From contig LMSR01000018.1 of NCBI GenBank assembly GCA_001429555.1, positions 111,967 through 175,966 of the forward strand: a stretch of 64,000 nucleotides of DNA, written 5' to 3'. How positions within the stretch are numbered: the first letter of the stretch is position 1; each line of letters begins with the position of its first letter. Both the position numbers and the translations under genes were made by a program. The notes under the pieces were generated by a model that worked only from the letters and a program-made list of their open reading frames with translations, was not told the origin of the DNA and did no database searches. Below are positions 40,998 to 50,947 of this stretch, piece by piece. The DNA comes from Nocardioides sp. Soil797 (GTDB taxonomy: Bacteria > Actinomycetota > Actinomycetes > Propionibacteriales > Nocardioidaceae).

Positions 40998-42692
40998 ATG
41001 GCTCTCCATGCACCCGAAAGCGACCTCCAGAACGCCGGCGATCGACCGTCGACCTGGGAATCGCTCCTGGTCGAATCCATGCGCTCGCAACCTGTTCCCT
41101 CGAAGGAGCTCGGCCGCTGGCTGGGTGCCCTGGCCCATCGACCAGGCTGGACTGCCACGCGACTGGCGGGGCTCTGCCGACAGCTCGTAGAGGTAGCAGC
41201 TGGAGCTTCGGACGTCGCACCGTCGCGCGGCGACAAGCGATTCTCGGATCCGGCATGGACTGGCAATCAGTTCTACAGGCGTCTCGTCCAGAGTTACCTC
41301 GTCTTGGGGGACCGGGTCCACCAGCTCCTTGAGGAGTCCGAGCTCGATCAGCGAACCCTCTCGCGGTTGCGCTTCGTCGTCGACAACGTTCTCGACGCGG
41401 TCTCCCCTTCGAACACCCCGATCCATCCGGCTGCCCTCAAGGAGTTCATCGATACCGGCGGCGCGAACATTTCTCGTGGCATCCGGCATGCCGCCGCCGA
41501 TGTACGGACGCGCCCGCGGGTGCCTGCGATGGTCGACAAGACAAAGTTCGAGGTGGGGGTGAACCTTGCCAGTACGCCGGGAACGGTCGTCCACAGGACA
41601 CCAGTGTTCGAGCTCATCCAGTACTCGCCCACGACCGACCGGGTCCGGCAGACCCCGCTCGTCCTGGTCCCGCCCACCATCAACAAGTACTACGCGCTGG
41701 ACCTGGCGCCTGCTCGCAGTGTCGTTGAGTACCTCGTCAGTCAGAACCAACAGGTCTTTGTGGTGTCCTGGCGAAACCCGTACGCTCGGCACGCGAGTTG
41801 GGGCGCAGATGTGTACGTGAAGGCAGTCCTCGACGCGATAGAAGTTGCGCGACAGATCACCCGGTCCGAGCAAGCAGCGGTCTGGGGAACGTGTTCCGGC
41901 GGCATCATCACCGCAATGGCTCTCGCCCATCTGTACGCCAAGGAGAGGGGCAATGAGATCGCGGCGCTGGTCCTGCCGGTCACATTGCTCGGGAAGAGTG
42001 AGAACGGAACCGGGTTGGGAGACCTGTTCGACGAAGCCATGGCACAGCGGGCGATCCGTCGGTCCGAGAAGATCGGCTACCTGGACGGAGCCGCTCTCGC
42101 CGAGGTGTTCGCCTGGCTCAGGCCGAATGACCTCATCTGGAGCTACTGGGTCAACAACTATCTCCTCGGGCGGAAGCCACCTGCCTTCGACCTTTTGTAT
42201 TGGAACGCAGACACCACGCGGATGCCAGCGTCCCTTCACCGGGACTTCATCGACGTTGCGATGGGCGGAGGTCTGGAGGTGCCAGGAACCGTCATTGCCC
42301 TGGACACACCGATCGACCTGGGTCAGATCACTGCAGACACCTATGTGGTCGGAGCGATCACCGACCACATCACGCCGTGGACAGGCTGCTACCGGACCAC
42401 GCAGTTGTTGGGCGGCAAGACCGAGTTCGTGCTGTCCAACCGGGGCCACATTGCCGCCCTTGTCAACCCGCCCGGCGCGGCGAAGGCGTCCTACCAGCAC
42501 TCGACTGACACTCCGGCAGACCCTGTCGAGTTCCATCGAGAGGCGACCACTCATGAGGGTTCTTGGTGGCCGCACTTCGCGGACTGGATAGGTGCCCGAA
42601 CGGGCGAGCTCGTTCCAGCTCCGAAGGATCCGGGTCGAGGCATACACCGCCCACTCTGCGCCGCGCCAGGAACGTACGTGTTCGAGAAGTGA
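40998..42692 (+). CDS. phaC: Poly(3-hydroxyalkanoate) synthase, class I/II-like
   Basis: A 564-residue PhaC. The active-site Cys is in GTCSGGI (Cys299), the lipase-box-like motif of synthases; the Asp lies in GAITDHITPW and the His in SNRGHIAALVNPP. It polymerises (R)-3-hydroxyacyl-CoA into storage polyester. Start ATG 40998, chosen for its AGGAG site; an in-frame GTG at 40971 lacks one. No phaA/phaB/phaE is present, so the monomers must come from beta-oxidation or from elsewhere. The stop overlaps the depolymerase gene (GTGA). Confidence 0.93.
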   Translation: MALHAPESDLQNAGDRPSTWESLLVESMRSQPVPSKELGRWLGALAHRPGWTATRLAGLCRQLVEVAAGASDVAPSRGDKRFSDPAWTGNQFYRRLVQSYLVLGDRVHQLLEESELDQRTLSRLRFVVDNVLDAVSPSNTPIHPAALKEFIDTGGANISRGIRHAAADVRTRPRVPAMVDKTKFEVGVNLASTPGTVVHRTPVFELIQYSPTTDRVRQTPLVLVPPTINKYYALDLAPARSVVEYLVSQNQQVFVVSWRNPYARHASWGADVYVKAVLDAIEVARQITRSEQAAVWGTCSGGIITAMALAHLYAKERGNEIAALVLPVTLLGKSENGTGLGDLFDEAMAQRAIRRSEKIGYLDGAALAEVFAWLRPNDLIWSYWVNNYLLGRKPPAFDLLYWNADTTRMPASLHRDFIDVAMGGGLEVPGTVIALDTPIDLGQITADTYVVGAITDHITPWTGCYRTTQLLGGKTEFVLSNRGHIAALVNPPGAAKASYQHSTDTPADPVEFHREATTHEGSWWPHFADWIGARTGELVPAPKDPGRGIHRPLCAAPGTYVFEK

Positions 42693-43549
42693 CGAGCGCG
42701 ACAGTGAGACGAGCACGAGAAGCGGAACATGTCGCGTCGCGCGCGCTCTACGGCGCAAATGTCAGGGTCGTGGTGACGCCGGGTACTCGGCCAGAAGCGG
42801 TTCCGCTCCTCCTCTGCAACGGGATCGGTGCCCGTCTGGAGCTACTCGATCCGTTTGTCGACAGCCTTGATCCGAGCATCGACGTCGTCAGGTTCGACTC
42901 GCCCGGCATCGGAGGCTCAGAACGCGCCCGGGCGCTGTACACCTTCTCCCAGCTTGCTTGGGCTTTGTCAGAGATGATGAACGAACTCGGCCACCACCGG
43001 TTCGATGTCTTGGGCATCTCCTGGGGCGGGGCCGTTGCTCAGCAGCTCGCGTTCCAGCACCGCGGTCGGGTTCGCCGGCTGGTTCTGGCAGCGACAGGGA
43101 CCGGAAGTCTCATGGTTCCAGGCCATCCGCGGGTCTTGGCCAAGATGTTGACCCCTCGTCGCTATCGAGATCCCGACTACGCGGCCAAGATCGCGGCAGA
43201 GCTGTACGGTGGCAAGATCCGCGACAACCCGGAACTTGCCAGGAAGATCCTGCATCGCGAAGGGCCTCGAGGCACCCGAGCGGGATATCTCTACCAACTC
43301 ATCGCAGGGATGGGCTGGACGAGCCTGCCGGTGCTGCCGGCCATCAACCAGCCGACCCTCATCTTGATGGGTCGAGCCGACCCGATCATCCCGCTCGCCA
43401 ATGGCACCATCATGCGCAGCCTGATCCCAAGGGCCCGCCTACACGTCTACGACGACGGTCACCTCGGACTCGTCACCCAAGCACTGACCCTCGGACCGTT
43501 GGTCTCGGATTTTCTCCTGAGTCCGACCACCAGCCAAGTCTGCGGCTGA
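42689..43549 (+). CDS. Alpha/beta hydrolase, PHA depolymerase-like
   Basis: A 286-residue alpha/beta hydrolase. NGIGARLELLDPFVDSLDPSIDVVRFDSPGIGGS opens the fold, the nucleophile elbow is LGISWGGAVAQQ (Ser in GxSxG), the acid is MGRADPIIP and the His is DDGHLGLV. This layout is that of intracellular medium-chain PHA depolymerases (PhaZ). Location and coupling to phaC (GTG overlapping the stop by four bases) support it. A lipase-like role is the alternative. Confidence 0.82.
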   Translation: MTSATVRRAREAEHVASRALYGANVRVVVTPGTRPEAVPLLLCNGIGARLELLDPFVDSLDPSIDVVRFDSPGIGGSERARALYTFSQLAWALSEMMNELGHHRFDVLGISWGGAVAQQLAFQHRGRVRRLVLAATGTGSLMVPGHPRVLAKMLTPRRYRDPDYAAKIAAELYGGKIRDNPELARKILHREGPRGTRAGYLYQLIAGMGWTSLPVLPAINQPTLILMGRADPIIPLANGTIMRSLIPRARLHVYDDGHLGLVTQALTLGPLVSDFLLSPTTSQVCG

Positions 43550-43735
43550 CCCGCAGCCGACGTACGCATGACGGACTGGCGAGACACCGCAGATTGCCAA
43601 CTGTGATTCACGCACAACTGCCACCGACGATATTGGCTTCCATGCCCGAGACATGTGACGTGCGCAACTGTGAAGGTTGCGGCAACCGACTCGCAAAGCG
43701 TCCAGCACTCATTGGACGGAACGGATGGTTCACCG

Positions 43736-45541
43736 ATGGTCAACGACGCAAGCGCCCGCGGCGCTGCCAGGAACGAACCCAATGCGGCATCGCCCGGCCA
43801 GGACCCGCAGTACGACTACGACGTACTCATTGTCGGGTCAGGCTTCGGGGGCTCGGTCGCCGCTCTGAGACTCGTTGAGAAGGGATATCGGGTCGGCGTG
43901 CTCGAAGCAGGAAGGCGGTTTGAAGACGAGGAATTCGCCAAGACTTCCTGGGACACCAAGAAGTTCCTGTGGGCTCCCGCGATCGGTTGCTATGGGATCC
44001 AGCGGATCCGCGTACTCCGCGACGTCCTCGTGATGGCTGGGGCCGGTGTGGGCGGCGGTTCCCTAGTGTATGCCAACACGCTGTACGAACCCCAGACGGA
44101 AGCCTTCTACAAGGACCCGCAGTGGGCTCACATCACTGACTGGAAGGACGAGCTCGGCTCACACTACGACCAGGCCAAGCGCATGCTCGGGGTGCAGCTC
44201 AACCCGACCGTCACTGCCGCGGACGAGGTGATGCGTCGGGTCGCCGTCGACATGGGCGTCGGCGACAGCTACCACGAAGCCCCGGTGGGGGTGTACTTCG
44301 GCCGTAATGGCAAGAAGGAACCGGGTGTGAAGGCGGACGACCCGTACTTCGGTGGCGTGGGACCTGAGCGATCTGGGTGTCTTGAATGCGGCGAATGCAT
44401 GACTGGGTGTCGGCACAACGCGAAGAACACTTTGGTGAAGAACTACCTGTATCTGGCCGAGAAGTTCGGTGCCGAGGTCATCCCGATGACGACGGTCAAC
44501 AACATCAAGCCAGTGGGTCGCGGTTACGAGGTCACGGTTCGCCCGACGAACAAGAAGAGGAAGAAGCACCACCGCACCCTCACAGCCGAACATGTCGTGA
44601 TGGCTGCGGGCACCTGGGGAACCCAAGAGCTTCTTCATCAGATGAAGCTCAACGGCTCGCTGCCGAACCTGTCCGCCAAGCTCGGGTTCCTCACCCGAAC
44701 CAACTCTGAGGCCATCTGCAGCGCCAACACGAAGTCTCGTAGCCGCGGCAAGACCGACTTCTCGCGTGGCGTAGCGATCACATCGTCCATCCACCCGGAT
44801 GCCAACACCCACATCGAGCCCGTGCGCTATGGCAACGGTTCGAATGTGATGGCGTTGATGTTCACCGTCATGACCGACGGTGGGGGCAGGGTTCCGCGCC
44901 AGGTCAAGTGGCTCGGGAAGGTGATCAGGCACCCTGGGCACCTCATGGGGCTGTACGTCGGCCTGAAGGACTGGTCGAACCGAACCATCATCGCCCTGGT
45001 GATGCAGACCCATGACAACTCCATCACGGTTTTCCCGAAGACGTCCTTCCGCGGCAAGGTGAAGCTCTCGTCGAGGCAGGGCCACGGCGAGCCGAATCCG
45101 ACCTGGATTCCAGCGGGGAACGAGGCCGCACGCCGGATGGCCGACGACATCGACGGAGTGCCCTACGGAACCATCGGGGAGATGTTCGACGTTCCCCTGA
45201 CAGCACACTTCCTCGGAGGGTGCGCGATCGGTGACTCCGTCCAGAACGGCGTGATCGACCCCTACCACCGCGTCTACGGTCACAAGAACCTGCACATCGT
45301 CGACGGGTCGGCCATCTCAGCGAACATCGGAGTGAACCCGTCCCTGACGATCACAGCCCAGGCCGAACGTGCGTTCTCGATGTGGCCGAACAAGGGCGAG
45401 ATTGATGTCCGCCCAGCCGTTGGTGAGGGGTACGACCGGATCGCGTTCATCGAGCCCAAGATGCCCGTCGTACCCCCTTCGGCCCCGGCCGCGCTGCGCC
45501 TGCCGATCTTCCCGATCCGTAGTTCGGCGGACGTGTCGTGA
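43736..45541 (+). CDS. GMC oxidoreductase (cholesterol-oxidase/alcohol-dehydrogenase-like)
   Basis: A 601-residue FAD enzyme. YDYDVLIVGSGFGGSVAAL binds FAD; VMAGAGVGGGSLVYAN and the C-terminal HFLGGCAIGD ... IVDGSAISANIGVNPSLTITAQAER close the GMC fold. A Cys-rich insert GCLECGECMTGCRHNAKNTL is seen (around residue 215). Resembles ChoD-type oxidoreductases; the neighbours suggest oxidation of a long-chain alcohol rather than a sterol. The ATG at 43736 begins the protein close to its domain; an ATG at 43655 is possible. The stop overlaps the aldehyde dehydrogenase gene. Confidence 0.85.
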   Translation: MVNDASARGAARNEPNAASPGQDPQYDYDVLIVGSGFGGSVAALRLVEKGYRVGVLEAGRRFEDEEFAKTSWDTKKFLWAPAIGCYGIQRIRVLRDVLVMAGAGVGGGSLVYANTLYEPQTEAFYKDPQWAHITDWKDELGSHYDQAKRMLGVQLNPTVTAADEVMRRVAVDMGVGDSYHEAPVGVYFGRNGKKEPGVKADDPYFGGVGPERSGCLECGECMTGCRHNAKNTLVKNYLYLAEKFGAEVIPMTTVNNIKPVGRGYEVTVRPTNKKRKKHHRTLTAEHVVMAAGTWGTQELLHQMKLNGSLPNLSAKLGFLTRTNSEAICSANTKSRSRGKTDFSRGVAITSSIHPDANTHIEPVRYGNGSNVMALMFTVMTDGGGRVPRQVKWLGKVIRHPGHLMGLYVGLKDWSNRTIIALVMQTHDNSITVFPKTSFRGKVKLSSRQGHGEPNPTWIPAGNEAARRMADDIDGVPYGTIGEMFDVPLTAHFLGGCAIGDSVQNGVIDPYHRVYGHKNLHIVDGSAISANIGVNPSLTITAQAERAFSMWPNKGEIDVRPAVGEGYDRIAFIEPKMPVVPPSAPAALRLPIFPIRSSADVS

Positions 45542-47253
45542 CAGCTGAGCTCGCGTTCATCGACTACGAGGCGCTTGAAGCGGAACTGGGCGAACTGCAG
45601 AGTGGAGCGAGTCGTTGGTCGCGAACATCCTTGGCCGAACGCGCGGATCTGCTGGCCCAAGTCGCGTCCCTGGCCATTGAAACTGCTCCGGGCTGGGTTG
45701 CGGCTGCCTGCAGGGCGAAGCACCTGCCGGTCGAGTCGACGCTGGCGGGGGAGGAGTGGCTGTCCGGGCCATACCCCGTGGCGATGAACGCGGCGACGCT
45801 GGCTCACAGTATTCAGAGTCTCGCTGCCGGGAAGAGCCCCTTGGACGACGTCCCGATGGAGACAGCCCCAGGGGGCCGACAGGCGGCAAAGGTGTTCCCA
45901 GGATCGATCTGGGACCGACTCCTCCTTTCCGGCTTCGAGGCTCGAGTGTGGTTCCAACCTGGCGTGACCAAAGAGAGCGCCCACCGACTTGCCGGACTTG
46001 CGCAACGCGATCCCGACCTCGCGGGAGGCATATCCGTGGTCCTCGGGGCCGGCAACATCGCCTCCATCGCCGTTCTTGACACGTTGTATGAACTCGTCGC
46101 CCACAACAGGGTCGTCATCTTGAAGCTCAATCCCATCCTGGACGAGCTCTTCGACCCGATCCAGAAAGTGCTCGAGCCGCTCATCAGCGTGAACGCAGTC
46201 CGAGTCGTAACCGGCGACGCGGGCATCGGCGGTTTCCTGGTTGACCATCCGGCGGTGAACCACGTGCACATCACGGGTAGTGCCTCGAGCCACGACGCCA
46301 TCGTGTACGGCGCCGGCGAGGAAGGTGCTCGCCGCAAGGCGGACAACGAGAGGACGCTGTCCAAGACCATCACCAGCGAGCTCGGTGGAGTTTCGCCCAC
46401 CATCGTCATCCCCGACAAATGGTCGAACCGAGACATCAAGTTCCAAGCCGAGCATGTTGCCACTCAGCGTCTTCACAACAGTGGGCACAACTGCATTGCA
46501 ACCCAGGTCGTCGTCATCCCAGCCAACTGGCCAATGAAGGAGCGCTTTCTAGAGAGGCTGCGCACCGAGATCGAGGCGGCTCCGGGCAGGGAATCCTTCT
46601 ACCCGGGCACCTCAGGACGACTGCACGACGCCGTGGCGGCGCACCCCGGGTTCGCCCTCAAGTGCGACAACGACCGGGTCCTCATTCAGGGGTTGTCACC
46701 CGATAGCCGGGCTGACGCATTCAAGGTCGAGTACTTCTCTTCAGTCCTGGCCGTCGTCGAAGTCCCGGGGACAGGGGAGGACTACTTGACAGGTGCTGCC
46801 GCCTTCGTGAACAACCAACTCACGGGCACCCTGGGCGCGAACGTGCTGGTCCACCCGAAGGTGGTTCGCAAGCTTGGCGGCGCCTTCGAGTCCTTCGTCG
46901 AGTCGCTCCACTACGGCACCGTCGCAGTCAATGCGTGGACCGCCGTGGGCTACCTGACCGCCGCCGCTCCTTGGGGAGGGTTTCCCGGCGCAACCCTGGA
47001 CAACGTCCAGAGCGGCATAGGCATCGTCCACAACGCATTACTTCTTGCCGAAACAGAACGCACTGTCGTGAAGGGTCCTTTCCGACCATTCCCAAGGTCG
47101 GTCGCCACCGGACAGATGACGATTGCGCCGAAACCGGCGTGGTTCGTGCGCAACCGCACTTCGGCCGGAACGGGGCGCCTCCTCGTCCGGTTCGTCGCCA
47201 AGCCCTCCGCAGCCAAGCTCCCGCGCATCTTCGCCTCGGCTCTCCGAGGCTGA
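45538..47253 (+). CDS. Aldehyde dehydrogenase
   Basis: A 571-residue ALDH-superfamily protein, longer than the usual 480-500. NAD-binding VVLGAGNIASIAVLDTLYEL, VHITGSASSHDAIV, general-base SELGGVSPTIVIP, and GHNCIATQVVV with the catalytic Cys319 are visible. The odd AKHLPVEST and P-rich C-terminal end (RFVAKPSAAKLPRIFASALRG) extend it. It would oxidise the aldehyde made by the GMC enzyme to the carboxylate. GTG start overlapping the GMC stop. Confidence 0.9.
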   Translation: MTAELAFIDYEALEAELGELQSGASRWSRTSLAERADLLAQVASLAIETAPGWVAAACRAKHLPVESTLAGEEWLSGPYPVAMNAATLAHSIQSLAAGKSPLDDVPMETAPGGRQAAKVFPGSIWDRLLLSGFEARVWFQPGVTKESAHRLAGLAQRDPDLAGGISVVLGAGNIASIAVLDTLYELVAHNRVVILKLNPILDELFDPIQKVLEPLISVNAVRVVTGDAGIGGFLVDHPAVNHVHITGSASSHDAIVYGAGEEGARRKADNERTLSKTITSELGGVSPTIVIPDKWSNRDIKFQAEHVATQRLHNSGHNCIATQVVVIPANWPMKERFLERLRTEIEAAPGRESFYPGTSGRLHDAVAAHPGFALKCDNDRVLIQGLSPDSRADAFKVEYFSSVLAVVEVPGTGEDYLTGAAAFVNNQLTGTLGANVLVHPKVVRKLGGAFESFVESLHYGTVAVNAWTAVGYLTAAAPWGGFPGATLDNVQSGIGIVHNALLLAETERTVVKGPFRPFPRSVATGQMTIAPKPAWFVRNRTSAGTGRLLVRFVAKPSAAKLPRIFASALRG

Positions 47254-47273
47254 CCACCCAAAAGGACTCTCAC

Positions 47274-48857
47274 ATGACCAAGAACAATCTCGCCACGATT
47301 CTGGAGACCGGGGCCGAAAAGTTTGGCGACCGAACCGCAGTCATCTTCGGTGACCGCACGGTCACCTATACCGAGCTGAACGGTGCTGCCAACAAGGTCG
47401 CGAACCTCCTCGTCGCGCGCGGCATCAAGCCGGGCGACAAGGTCGCTGTCAGCTGCCCCAACACCCCCCACTTCACCATCGTGTACTTCGGCATCCTCAA
47501 GGCTGGTGCCGTGGTGGTCCCACTCAATGTGCTCCTCAAGGCGCGTGAGATCAGTTACCACCTCCGCGACTCCGAGGCGAAGGCCTACTTCTGCTTCGAG
47601 GGCAGCTCAGAGCTAGCGATGGGCAAGGAAGGCCTTGCCGGCATCGATGACAGCGCGTGTGAGAACTTCTTCCTCATCACAGCGGGACCTGAGTCGCAGG
47701 ACTCGAATCTGGCCGGTGCTGACAACTTCGGAAATGCGGTCGCCGAACAGCCGGCCACATTCGACACCATCGACACCGATCCGGATGACACGGCAGTCAT
47801 TCTCTACACCTCGGGAACCACCGGAAACCCCAAGGGCGCCGAGCTCCGTCACCGCAACATGCTGGAGAACGCCCGCGCTGGTGACCTCCTGTTCGACGCC
47901 GATCCTGATCGGCCGGACACCTATTTGTGCGTGCTCCCGCTGTTCCATTCCTTCGGACAAACCGTCGTCCAGAACGGTGCCCTGGCCTTCGGGGGGACGA
48001 TCGTGATGCTGCCGCGCTTCGAGGTTGGCGCGGCCGTAAATCTGATGACGCAGCACGCCGTCACCTTCTTTGCCGGGGTGCCAACGATGTACTGGGCACT
48101 CTTGAGCATTTCTGATGGGGCGAACGTATCGAAGATCGCCGCAAGTCTTCGCGTGGCAGCCTCCGGCGGAGCGGCCCTGCCGGGTGAGGTCCACAAGCAC
48201 TTCCAGGAGCGCTACGGGGTCACGATCCTCGAAGGATATGGATTGTCCGAGACCTCCCCGATCGCGTCCTTCTCGCGCCTCGGTGAGCAGCCGCGCATCG
48301 GCTCCATCGGCACTCCCATCCCCGGGGTCCAGATGAGACTTCTCGAGCCCGACACGTGGAACGACGTCGCAGACGACCCCGAGGTGATCGGTGAGATCGC
48401 CATCAAGGGTCACAACGTCATGAAGTGCTACTACGGACAGGCCGAGGCAACCGAGGCAGTCCTCCAGGACGGCTGGTTCCGGACGGGCGATCTTGCCAAG
48501 CGCGATGCAGACGGCTGGTACTACATCGTTGATCGGTCCAAGGACATGATCATCCGGGGCGGCTTCAACGTCTATCCCCGCGAAATCGAAGAGGTACTCG
48601 CGACCCATCCGGCGGTCTCACTCGTGGCTGTTGTCGGGCTTCCTCATGAGCAGCACGGGGAGGAAATCCGCGCCTACGTGATCCCGGCAGACGGTCAGAT
48701 CATCACTCCTGAAGATCTCATCGCCTGGGCAAAGGAGCAGATGGCTGCCTACAAGTACCCCCGTGAGGTGGTTCTCGTCGCGAGTCTGCCGATGACCGCC
48801 ACGGGGAAGATCCTCAAACGCGAACTCGTCCGGGACGCACAACCCGCACCAAGCTGA
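47274..48857 (+). CDS. Long-chain fatty acid-CoA ligase
   Basis: A 527-residue AMP-binding enzyme. VILYTSGTTGNPKGAEL (A3), the GYGLSETSP (A5) and GWFRTGDLAKRDADGWYYIVDRSKDMIIRGGFNVYPREIEEVL (A7-A8) motifs, and TATGKILKREL (A10) are complete. Converts a fatty acid to acyl-CoA, which can feed beta-oxidation and PHA monomer supply. AAGGA lies 8 bases before ATG 47274. Follows the ALDH by 20 bp; the next gene is 289 bp downstream, so a second promoter probably begins there. Confidence 0.93.
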   Translation: MTKNNLATILETGAEKFGDRTAVIFGDRTVTYTELNGAANKVANLLVARGIKPGDKVAVSCPNTPHFTIVYFGILKAGAVVVPLNVLLKAREISYHLRDSEAKAYFCFEGSSELAMGKEGLAGIDDSACENFFLITAGPESQDSNLAGADNFGNAVAEQPATFDTIDTDPDDTAVILYTSGTTGNPKGAELRHRNMLENARAGDLLFDADPDRPDTYLCVLPLFHSFGQTVVQNGALAFGGTIVMLPRFEVGAAVNLMTQHAVTFFAGVPTMYWALLSISDGANVSKIAASLRVAASGGAALPGEVHKHFQERYGVTILEGYGLSETSPIASFSRLGEQPRIGSIGTPIPGVQMRLLEPDTWNDVADDPEVIGEIAIKGHNVMKCYYGQAEATEAVLQDGWFRTGDLAKRDADGWYYIVDRSKDMIIRGGFNVYPREIEEVLATHPAVSLVAVVGLPHEQHGEEIRAYVIPADGQIITPEDLIAWAKEQMAAYKYPREVVLVASLPMTATGKILKRELVRDAQPAPS

Positions 48858-49146
48858 CCCGAAGTAGTTCCAGGTTCAACACAAACATCTCAGCGCTGGT
48901 CGAACTCGCCCACGACCATGAGCGCGAACTCGTCGTTGGAACTCAGGCTGCGGCGCCAGCACTGGGTGGACGAGTTGGTGGCCCGAGAGGCACCTGGCAT
49001 TGCGCGGGCGGAAGCCATGCTGCGCATTTGCCGAAAGTACCAAATGCGACTTGAAAGTTGGCACACAGGCACAAGCGCCATCGCGGCGCTCGACGCCACC
49101 ATTGGGTCATCAGCAGGCAACCATCACAGGCAACGAGGAGAGAAAC

Positions 49147-49467
49147 ATGTCAACCGTCACCTTCGTTGAGTACGACGGCACCTCCCACGACGTAGACCTC
49201 GTCGAGGGCGAGTCGCTCATGGAGATCGCGACGAATGGCGCCATCCCCGGCATTGATGCCGACTGTGGCGGCGAGGCCGCATGTGGCACCTGCCACATCT
49301 TCGTCGACAGTGAGTGGATCTCCACCACCGGACGGCGCACAGACGAGGAGAGCCAAATGCTTGAGATGTCGTCGGAGTGCGAGCCGAACTCGCGCTTGGC
49401 CTGTCAGGTAATTGCGGCCGCGAGCATGGACGGGCTGAAGGTCCGGCTCCCCGAATACCAGATCTAG
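49147..49467 (+). CDS. [2Fe-2S] ferredoxin (adrenodoxin type)
   Basis: A 106-residue ferredoxin. Ligands are Cys40, Cys46, Cys49 and Cys86 (DADCGGEAACGTCHIFVD ... RLACQ), spacing C-x5-C-x2-C as in adrenodoxin/putidaredoxin. It carries electrons to the P450 that follows. ATG 49147 has GGAG seven bases upstream. The 289-bp gap upstream shows no gene and is likely its promoter. Co-directional with the P450, 44 bp away. Confidence 0.95.
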   Translation: MSTVTFVEYDGTSHDVDLVEGESLMEIATNGAIPGIDADCGGEAACGTCHIFVDSEWISTTGRRTDEESQMLEMSSECEPNSRLACQVIAAASMDGLKVRLPEYQI

Positions 49468-49511
49468 TCCACAACTTCTCTCACCTTCACGACAGGCGGC
49501 AGGCCAGACTC

Positions 49512-50915
49512 ATGAACACCATGGACAGCGCGCTCGAAAGGGCGAAGACCAAAGTACGGAACAAGATGCAGACGAAGGTTCCTGTCGATCGGCAGGTGCA
49601 GGCAGCGCATCTCGTGGAGAAGGCGAAACGCTTCGCTGGTATGAGCAGGCCGCTCGTCTTCACCGAACGGCCGATCCCGGACGCCGCCGACGTGCCACTG
49701 ACCAAGATCGACGTCAGCAACCCGTTCATGAACCGTCAGGGGAAGTGGGACTCCTACTTCGCGCGGCTTCGCGAAGAAGCTCCGGTCCACTATCTCGCCG
49801 ACAGCCCCTTCGGCCCGTTCTGGTCGATCACGCGCTACGCGGACATCCGCGCAGTAGACACGAACCCTGAGGTCTTCTCAGCTGAGCCTTACATCGTTCT
49901 TGGGCCCCCGCCCCTCGAAATCGAGATGTTCATCGCCATGGACCCCCCGAAGCACGATGTCCAGCGCAAGGCCGTCCAGGGGGTGGTGGCGCCCAGGAAC
50001 CTCAAGGAGATGGAGTCGCTCATCCGTGAACGAGTCCAGGATGTGCTCGATAATCTGCCAACAGATCGGCCGTTCGACTGGGTCGACCGCGTCTCCAAAG
50101 AGATCACCGGGCGCATGCTGGCCACTCTGCTCGACTACCCGTATGAGGACCGCCGCAAGCTCACCTATTGGGGCGACACGATCAGCAGCACCGCTGAGGG
50201 TACCGGTGGCACCAGCCACCAGGACGATTTCTACAAGGCCACTGGCGAGTTGGCACGCAGTTTCATGGCCCACTGGTACGAAAAGGCGGCGCGCCGAGAG
50301 GCGGGCGAGGCCCCCGGGTTCGACCTGATCACCTTGATGCAGACCTCCGAGGACACCAAGGATCTGATCAACAAGCCTCTGGAGTTCCTGGGCAACCTGA
50401 CGCTGCTGATCGTCGGTGGCAACGACACCACGCGCAACTCCATGTCCGGCGGCGTCCTGGCCCTGCACCAGAACCCCGACCAGTTCGCGAAGTTGAAGGC
50501 CGATCCATCGCTGATCAAGAACATGGTCTCGGAGATCATTCGGTGGCAGACCCCGTTGGCATACATGCGTCGGGTGGCAAAGCAGGACGTCCACTTCGGT
50601 GGCCAGTTCATCCGCAAGGGCGACCAGGTCGTCATGTGGTACGCCTCGGGCAACCGTGATGAGCGCCAGTTCGAGAATCCCGACGCCTTCATCATCGACC
50701 GTCCGAACGCGCGTAACCACATGTCGTTCGGATTCGGTGCACACCGCTGCATGGGCAACCGCCTCGCCGAGATGCAACTGCGCATCCTGTGGGAGGAACT
50801 GTTGGTTCGATTCGACAACATCGACGTCGTCGATGAGCCGGAGTACGTGCAGTCCAACTTTGTGCAGGGCTACTCGAAAATGATGGTCAAGCTGACGCCG
50901 AAGACAACAGCCTGA
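49512..50915 (+). CDS. Cytochrome P450, CYP153-like alkane/fatty-acid terminal hydroxylase
   Basis: A 467-residue P450. The I-helix motif is GGNDTTRNSMSGG, the form typical of CYP153; EIIRWQTP is the ExxR motif; the heme loop is FGFGAHRCMGNRLAE (Cys413). CYP153 enzymes hydroxylate medium-chain n-alkanes at the terminal carbon using a ferredoxin and ferredoxin reductase, which are the genes on either side. The family call is from motifs and context; the substrate chain length cannot be read. ATG 49512. Confidence 0.92.
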   Translation: MNTMDSALERAKTKVRNKMQTKVPVDRQVQAAHLVEKAKRFAGMSRPLVFTERPIPDAADVPLTKIDVSNPFMNRQGKWDSYFARLREEAPVHYLADSPFGPFWSITRYADIRAVDTNPEVFSAEPYIVLGPPPLEIEMFIAMDPPKHDVQRKAVQGVVAPRNLKEMESLIRERVQDVLDNLPTDRPFDWVDRVSKEITGRMLATLLDYPYEDRRKLTYWGDTISSTAEGTGGTSHQDDFYKATGELARSFMAHWYEKAARREAGEAPGFDLITLMQTSEDTKDLINKPLEFLGNLTLLIVGGNDTTRNSMSGGVLALHQNPDQFAKLKADPSLIKNMVSEIIRWQTPLAYMRRVAKQDVHFGGQFIRKGDQVVMWYASGNRDERQFENPDAFIIDRPNARNHMSFGFGAHRCMGNRLAEMQLRILWEELLVRFDNIDVVDEPEYVQSNFVQGYSKMMVKLTPKTTA

Positions 50916-50947
50916 GCTCGAGCGACAGGGACGAGTGAGAAGGCACC

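Noticed and set aside
40821..42758. 645-codon open frame on the minus strand
   Set aside because: Antisense to phaC, which carries intact catalytic motifs.
48918..49169. 83-codon frame upstream of the ferredoxin
   Set aside because: Overlaps the ferredoxin start, has no ribosome binding site and no family resemblance; more likely promoter DNA.
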